The notes beneath the pieces were generated by a model that was not told the DNA's origin, did no database searches, and saw only the letters and a program-made list of their open reading frames with translations. From positions 1 through 64,000 of the forward strand of contig URLJ01000005.1 in the NCBI GenBank assembly GCA_900548675.1: 64,000 nucleotides of DNA. The letters run 5' to 3'. The DNA is from an uncultured Mollicutes bacterium. Lineage in GTDB: Bacteria > Bacillota_I > Bacilli_A > ML615J-28 > CAG-313. Made by a program: the position numbers and the translations under genes. Shown piece after piece: positions 60,090-64,000 of this stretch (positions within the stretch are counted from its first letter, which is position 1; each line of letters begins with the position of its first letter).

Positions 60090-61284
60090 TTTTTTCCTCA
60101 TTTATGTTTTCACATTTAGATGCTTTTAATGCTTCCTTTTTAGCTTTTTTTAGAGCTTCTTCTTCAAACACTTTCTGAACTTTTGGTGGTATTACATCAC
60201 CTTTCCAAATTATACCACCTTCATAAAGGAATTCTCTTGAACTTACTAAATGGTATTTAAATACTCTACGCAAAATTATAAATGCTAAACCTAAGGCGAA
60301 ATATATAACCGATTGAATTTGTGCTATTTTAAAATTAACTCCAAAGATGGTTACTGGTAAAGCATCCGTTCTTAGAATTTCAATCAAAAAACGTAATACT
60401 CCGTACCACATACCATAGAAGCCAATCGCATCACCGACATAAAGCTTTTTAGAATGTTTTCTAATTAAAATGAAACCTACTGCACCAATTAAGTTAGGAA
60501 CAGATTCAAAGAAAAATGTGGGATAGTAATAGCCACTTATTGCTTCGTTTGCCATATACATATTATCGATTATAAAACTTGGAACAAGCATATGTCTGAG
60601 AATTTCTCGTTGGTGAAAGAGTTCAGCATCCGTTAGAGCTTTTGTGTAACCGCCAACCAAAGGTCCATACGCTTCATGATTACAGAAATTTCCCCATCTA
60701 CCTAATGCTTGAGCAAGCATAAAAACCGGTAGAACGATTTCAATTAATTCTAAAAATTTAATTTTTTTAATATAGCAATATATTATTATAAAAATGATTA
60801 CCGCAAGAAGAGACCCGTGTATCGCAAGACCTCCAGTGGTTAAATCAAACAATTCTTTTAAACCATTTAAAACGCCTTGTTGCCAGTAAGCTTTAGAAAA
60901 AATAGAATCCATGGTTTCAGGTGGAAAACTCATATAATATATTCTTCCTCCTAAAACACCAACTATTATTCCCCAGGTTACTCCCGTTGTAGTCGTATCC
61001 GAATCAAATTTCACTTTTCTTAGGAAAAAATAATATCCTAATAATGAACACACAAGTGCTCCACCAATTACAAATACCGCATACCATCTAATATTAAGTT
61101 TATCCGTTATTTTGATAAATATGGGATCGATTTGCTTAGGTACTGTATGAACTACATCGCTCGGTGCTTTATAAGTTAGACTCACAATTACATATATTAA
61201 TAATAATAAACCTATAAAACTTAGTACTACTATAGCTGTTATTTTTCGACTTCTCTTATCAGTTTCATCTAACATTTGATTCAT
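60082..61284 (-). CDS. lgt: Prolipoprotein diacylglyceryl transferase
   Basis: 400 residues, longer than most Lgt owing to N- and C-terminal tails. Seven or so transmembrane helices. GGLAIHGSLLAVIIFIIIYC, the Lgt signature LGRWGNFCNHEAYG (catalytic Arg and the invariant Asn/Glu) and MWYGVLRFLIEILRTDAL are conserved. It attaches diacylglycerol to lipobox cysteines, so it serves the lipoproteins of this window. The C-terminal tail is lysine-rich. Overlaps the HAD gene. Confidence 0.97.
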   Translation of the reverse strand: MNQMLDETDKRSRKITAIVVLSFIGLLLLIYVIVSLTYKAPSDVVHTVPKQIDPIFIKITDKLNIRWYAVFVIGGALVCSLLGYYFFLRKVKFDSDTTTTGVTWGIIVGVLGGRIYYMSFPPETMDSIFSKAYWQQGVLNGLKELFDLTTGGLAIHGSLLAVIIFIIIYCYIKKIKFLELIEIVLPVFMLAQALGRWGNFCNHEAYGPLVGGYTKALTDAELFHQREILRHMLVPSFIIDNMYMANEAISGYYYPTFFFESVPNLIGAVGFILIRKHSKKLYVGDAIGFYGMWYGVLRFLIEILRTDALPVTIFGVNFKIAQIQSVIYFALGLAFIILRRVFKYHLVSSREFLYEGGIIWKGDVIPPKVQKVFEEEALKKAKKEALKASKCENINEEKNE

Positions 61285-61292
61285 AATTCCTC

Positions 61293-61865
61293 CTATTGGG
61301 TACGATTTTTAAAGATATTAAAATTTAAGTGAAGATAATTTATTAAGAAACGTTTCAAAATTGTTATAACAATAATCACTGGTATTAAAACAAATAAACT
61401 CCTACATTCGACACCTGGCATAAAATAACAATATGCAACACTTCCGATAATCAATAATACTGAGATTGTTTGACCAAAAGTCATTAAGGCATAAAGAGGA
61501 AAGAAATAATAAATTATTTCACATGTCACAACCTCTATTAGCGTAAAACCAGCAAGATATATTAAAACTTTATAAAATGAATCAAAGGTAATAAAGGAAG
61601 TATATCCTAAAGCGGCTACAATAAGCCCCAAATTAAGGACTAAATAGATTAAGCAATTGATGATAGGATTTTTAACAAAGCGACTTACTAAATGTAATTT
61701 TGTACGTTTTTTACCATTTTCATCAATACTATTAATGAGATTTTGTAAATCCTCAAAATCTTTAATTTCTATTTTAGTTATTTCATTTTCAGCTTTTTCA
61801 ATCTTTATTTTTTTAGGTGTTTCACGATCTTTTTGTTCTTTGTTAGGATCTTTTTCATTTAACAT
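61293..61865 (-). CDS. Unknown membrane protein
   Basis: 190 residues. The first 65 are charged and cytosolic (KKIKIEKAENEITKIEIKDF). Four transmembrane helices follow (IINCLIYLVLNLGLIVAALG, VLIYLAGFTLIEVVTCEIIY, ALMTFGQTISVLLIIGSVAY, SLFVLIPVIIVITILKRFLI). No family recognised. GGAGG precedes the ATG. It lies between vanZ-like and lgt genes on the same strand. Confidence 0.75.
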   Translation of the reverse strand: MLNEKDPNKEQKDRETPKKIKIEKAENEITKIEIKDFEDLQNLINSIDENGKKRTKLHLVSRFVKNPIINCLIYLVLNLGLIVAALGYTSFITFDSFYKVLIYLAGFTLIEVVTCEIIYYFFPLYALMTFGQTISVLLIIGSVAYCYFMPGVECRSLFVLIPVIIVITILKRFLINYLHLNFNIFKNRTQ

Positions 61866-61896
61866 TTATATATCCTCCCATACACTTTTTATTAAA

Positions 61897-62487
61897 TTAA
61901 AATATATTTTTATTTTGTGAAAGTTTCTCCGTTAATGGTATTGATAAGAAAACGATTCCTATCACAACACCAATCATATTACATATAATATCAATTATAT
62001 CAAATACTCCAAGACGTAAAATATATTGTAAAGCCTCAAGCACAATAATTGTAACAATAGCTAATAGGATCTTTTTTATTAATCCTATTTTATTGAAACT
62101 AGAAAGAATAGCTCCAAGTGGTATAAAAAGTAAGATATTGCCTATTAAATTAATGAAGACTATTCTATTAGTAAAGATAAGATTTTTCCACTTGATAATA
62201 TAATCGATATCACTGATAATCTTTTCATTCAAACGCGATCTATTAAATAGAACTATTATAAGTAATAATGCATATACCGGCATTAATAAATAAATTATCT
62301 TTTGATACCCTAAAAACAAAAGAAATGTCATATATATTACCACACCAGTTAAAAAGAGCCAAATGATATATATCACTACTTTCTTTTTTAAAAAGAGGAG
62401 GGTATTTTGCCAATCTCTTGTTAAAAGCATAAGTATCAAGATAATTAAGATAATTGAAGTTGTTATTTTAATTATTTTCTTTACCAT
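61897..62487 (-). CDS. VanZ-like membrane protein
   Basis: 196 residues from the ATG at 62487. About five hydrophobic helices; the VanZ signature is NLIGNILLFIPLGAILSSFN with GVFDIIDIICNMIGVVIGIV at the end. VanZ-like proteins can confer low-level teicoplanin resistance, but most members have unknown roles. No Shine-Dalgarno is seen; a TATAAT stands directly before the ATG, so it may be leaderless or start at a GTG 12 bp upstream. Confidence 0.85.
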   Translation of the reverse strand: MVKKIIKITTSIILIILILMLLTRDWQNTLLFLKKKVVIYIIWLFLTGVVIYMTFLLFLGYQKIIYLLMPVYALLLIIVLFNRSRLNEKIISDIDYIIKWKNLIFTNRIVFINLIGNILLFIPLGAILSSFNKIGLIKKILLAIVTIIVLEALQYILRLGVFDIIDIICNMIGVVIGIVFLSIPLTEKLSQNKNIF

Positions 62488-62549
62488 ATTATACCACACT
62501 TATTTGAAAAAGTCTTCTATAAGTATAGTATTCTAATTGTTTAAAATAA

Positions 62550-64000
62550 TTATTCCAATATTTTCTTGAGAAACATCCCCGTATATGATTTTTCTACTTT
62601 AGCTATTTCTTCAGGTGTACCACTCGCAATGACTGTTCCACCTTTTTCTCCACCTTCAGGGCCTAAATCAGTTATATAATCTGCACTCTTTATAACATCT
62701 AGATTATGTTCAATGATTATGACCATCGCACCATCATCGGCAATTTTATTTATCATTTTAATTAGACGGTTAACATCATCTGAATGAAGTCCTGTCGTCG
62801 GTTCATCAAAAATAAAAACAGAATTTTCACTAACTTTTTTATACATTTCGCTCGCAAGTTTTACTCTTTGAGCTTCTCCACCTGATAAGGTTGTCGCACT
62901 TTGACCAAGTTTGATATAACCTAATCCTACATCATTTAAGGTTTTAAGTTTATTATATATATTGGGAATGTTTTCAAAGAAGTTTGTTGCTTCTTCAATC
63001 GTCATATCAAGCACATCCGCAATCGTTTTATCATGGTACTTCACTTCTAAAGTTTCATGGTTATAACGCTTGCCGTGGCACGCTTCACAAGGAACGTAAA
63101 CATCTGGTAAGAAATGCATCGCTATACGAATTACCCCATCACCTTGACATGTTTCACATCGTCCACCTTTCACATTGAAAGAGAAACGACCTTTTGAATA
63201 TCCTCGCATTTTGGCTTCTTTTGTTTCCGCAAACAAATCACGAATGTGATCAAACACTCCTGTGTATGTTGCAGGATTAGAGCGTGGGGTTCTTCCAATT
63301 GGGCTTTGATCGATAATGACAATTTTATCAATTTTTTTGTCAAGCACCATTTCTTCATATTTTCCAACATTTATTTTACTTTTGTATAATTTCTTTTGTA
63401 GGGCATTAGCGAGTGTATCGTTAACTAAAGTACTTTTGCCGCTTCCACTCACACCTGTGACAAGATTAATAGCTCCAAAATAAAAGGTAGCATCAATGTT
63501 TTTTAAATTATTTTCAGAAGCACCTTTTACAGTTATTTTACCTTTATTTAAGGTTCTACGCGCTTGCGGTACCGCAATTTTTTTACGCCCTGAAAGGTAA
63601 TCTGCCGTAATACTGCCCTTCATATTCACAAAGATATCTGGTTTAGCAGCAGCCACTAAGGTTCCACCATGAACCCCTGCACCAGGACCAATATCAACGA
63701 TATAATCTGCTTCCTTCATGATTTCTTCATCATGTTCGACAACTATCAAAGTATTACCTAAATCACGCATTTCTTTTAAGGCCTCGATTAATTTGTGGTT
63801 ATCTCTTTCATGAAGACCGATCGATGGTTCATCAAGAACATACAAAACGCCTGTTAAGTGCGAACCTATTTGCGTCGCAAGTCTTATTCTTTGTGCTTCT
63901 CCGCCTGATAGTGTTCCAGCAGAACGTGCTAGGGTTAAGTATTCTAAACCAACATTTTTTAAGAATTGTAATCTTTCTTTAATTTCTTTTAAAATGAGCG
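62550..64000 (-). CDS. uvrA: Excinuclease ABC subunit A, C-terminal part (runs off the window)
   Basis: Open to the right edge, so the N-terminal half is missing from the window. Visible are the first ABC signature ([16 protein letters not shown]) and Walker B ([16 protein letters not shown]), the second Walker A ([20 protein letters not shown]), the zinc finger ([10 protein letters not shown]...[10 protein letters not shown]), the second signature [20 protein letters not shown] and [15 protein letters not shown]. UvrA recognises bulky DNA lesions and loads UvrB. It stands at the head of the vanZ-lgt-trxB-whiA run. Confidence 0.97.
   Translation of the reverse strand, partial: LILKEIKERLQFLKNVGLEYLTLARSAGTLSGGEAQRIRLATQIGSHLTGVLYVLDEPSIGLHERDNHKLIEALKEMRDLGNTLIVVEHDEEIMKEADYIVDIGPGAGVHGGTLVAAAKPDIFVNMKGSITADYLSGRKKIAVPQARRTLNKGKITVKGASENNLKNIDATFYFGAINLVTGVSGSGKSTLVNDTLANALQKKLYKSKINVGKYEEMVLDKKIDKIVIIDQSPIGRTPRSNPATYTGVFDHIRDLFAETKEAKMRGYSKGRFSFNVKGGRCETCQGDGVIRIAMHFLPDVYVPCEACHGKRYNHETLEVKYHDKTIADVLDMTIEEATNFFENIPNIYNKLKTLNDVGLGYIKLGQSATTLSGGEAQRVKLASEMYKKVSENSVFIFDEPTTGLHSDDVNRLIKMINKIADDGAMVIIIEHNLDVIKSADYITDLGPEGGEKGGTVIASGTPEEIAKVEKSYTGMFLKKILE

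Overview
This window comes from a low-GC (roughly 28-30% by eye) Gram-positive bacterium of the Firmicutes. It looks like an uncultured gut member of class Bacilli near the Erysipelotrichales/RF39 lineages. Support comes from strong GGAGG ribosome binding sites, perfect TTGACA-N17-TATAAT promoters, CCA-encoding tRNAs, lipoboxes, the gene order uvrA / lgt / HAD phosphatase / trxB / whiA, and a type II CRISPR system with csn2. The tRNA-Trp anticodon is CCA and whole genes use TGA as stop, so the standard code applies. Nearly all genes lie on the minus strand. The lineage is inferred; no marker gene fixes it.

Layout: 1-7.3 kb is a compact type II-A CRISPR-Cas locus: a four-repeat array, csn2, cas2, cas1, cas9 and a divergent tracrRNA, with an XRE/ImmA pair overlapping the tracrRNA terminator. 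7.4-16.2 kb is accessory DNA: a GNAT protein, a membrane-anchored HNH protein with a 34-residue downstream ORF, a membrane-anchored XRE sensor, a possible membrane effector, an IS21-like relic and a RecD/UvrD-type helicase paired with a small unknown protein. 16.5-18.4 kb holds a SHOCT gene and a serine recombinase broken by three in-frame stops. 18.3-30.5 kb is a dense defence island: a prokaryotic viperin with an HNH partner, a HEPN + nucleotidyltransferase pair, a PD-(D/E)XK nuclease, and a tightly overlapping operon of XRE regulator, large sigma-region-4-like HTH protein, ParB-like protein, PLD-SNF2 helicase, Dam methylase, winged-helix-like protein and lipoprotein. I see that operon as the best candidate for an undescribed system.

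31-40 kb is mostly core: tRNA-His/Trp, the potABCD polyamine operon with an XRE-cupin regulator, a DUF1540 protein, tRNA-Ser/Glu, an orphan structured small RNA and pyruvate kinase. 40-43.3 kb has an XRE regulator and an unusual diadenylate-cyclase-like protein with a degenerate RHR motif. 43.4-53.8 kb is a polymorphic toxin locus: an XhlA-like protein, a holin-like protein, a Fic-like/nucleotidyltransferase protein, a 2270-residue RHS protein, its putative immunity protein, then one orphan and one decayed RHS tip separated by a duplicated ~125 bp spacer. 54-64 kb returns to housekeeping: an ABC-3C-like orphan, thioredoxin-fold proteins, a lipoprotein, DUF378, whiA, trxB, a HAD phosphatase, lgt, membrane proteins and the 3' part of uvrA, which runs off the right edge.

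How the genes fit together: several independent defence modules (Cas9, viperin, HEPN/NTase, helicase pair, DNA modification operon) are packed together with decayed mobile-element ends. The RHS locus supplies contact or export-type competition. Product names rest on motifs read by eye; no database search was possible.
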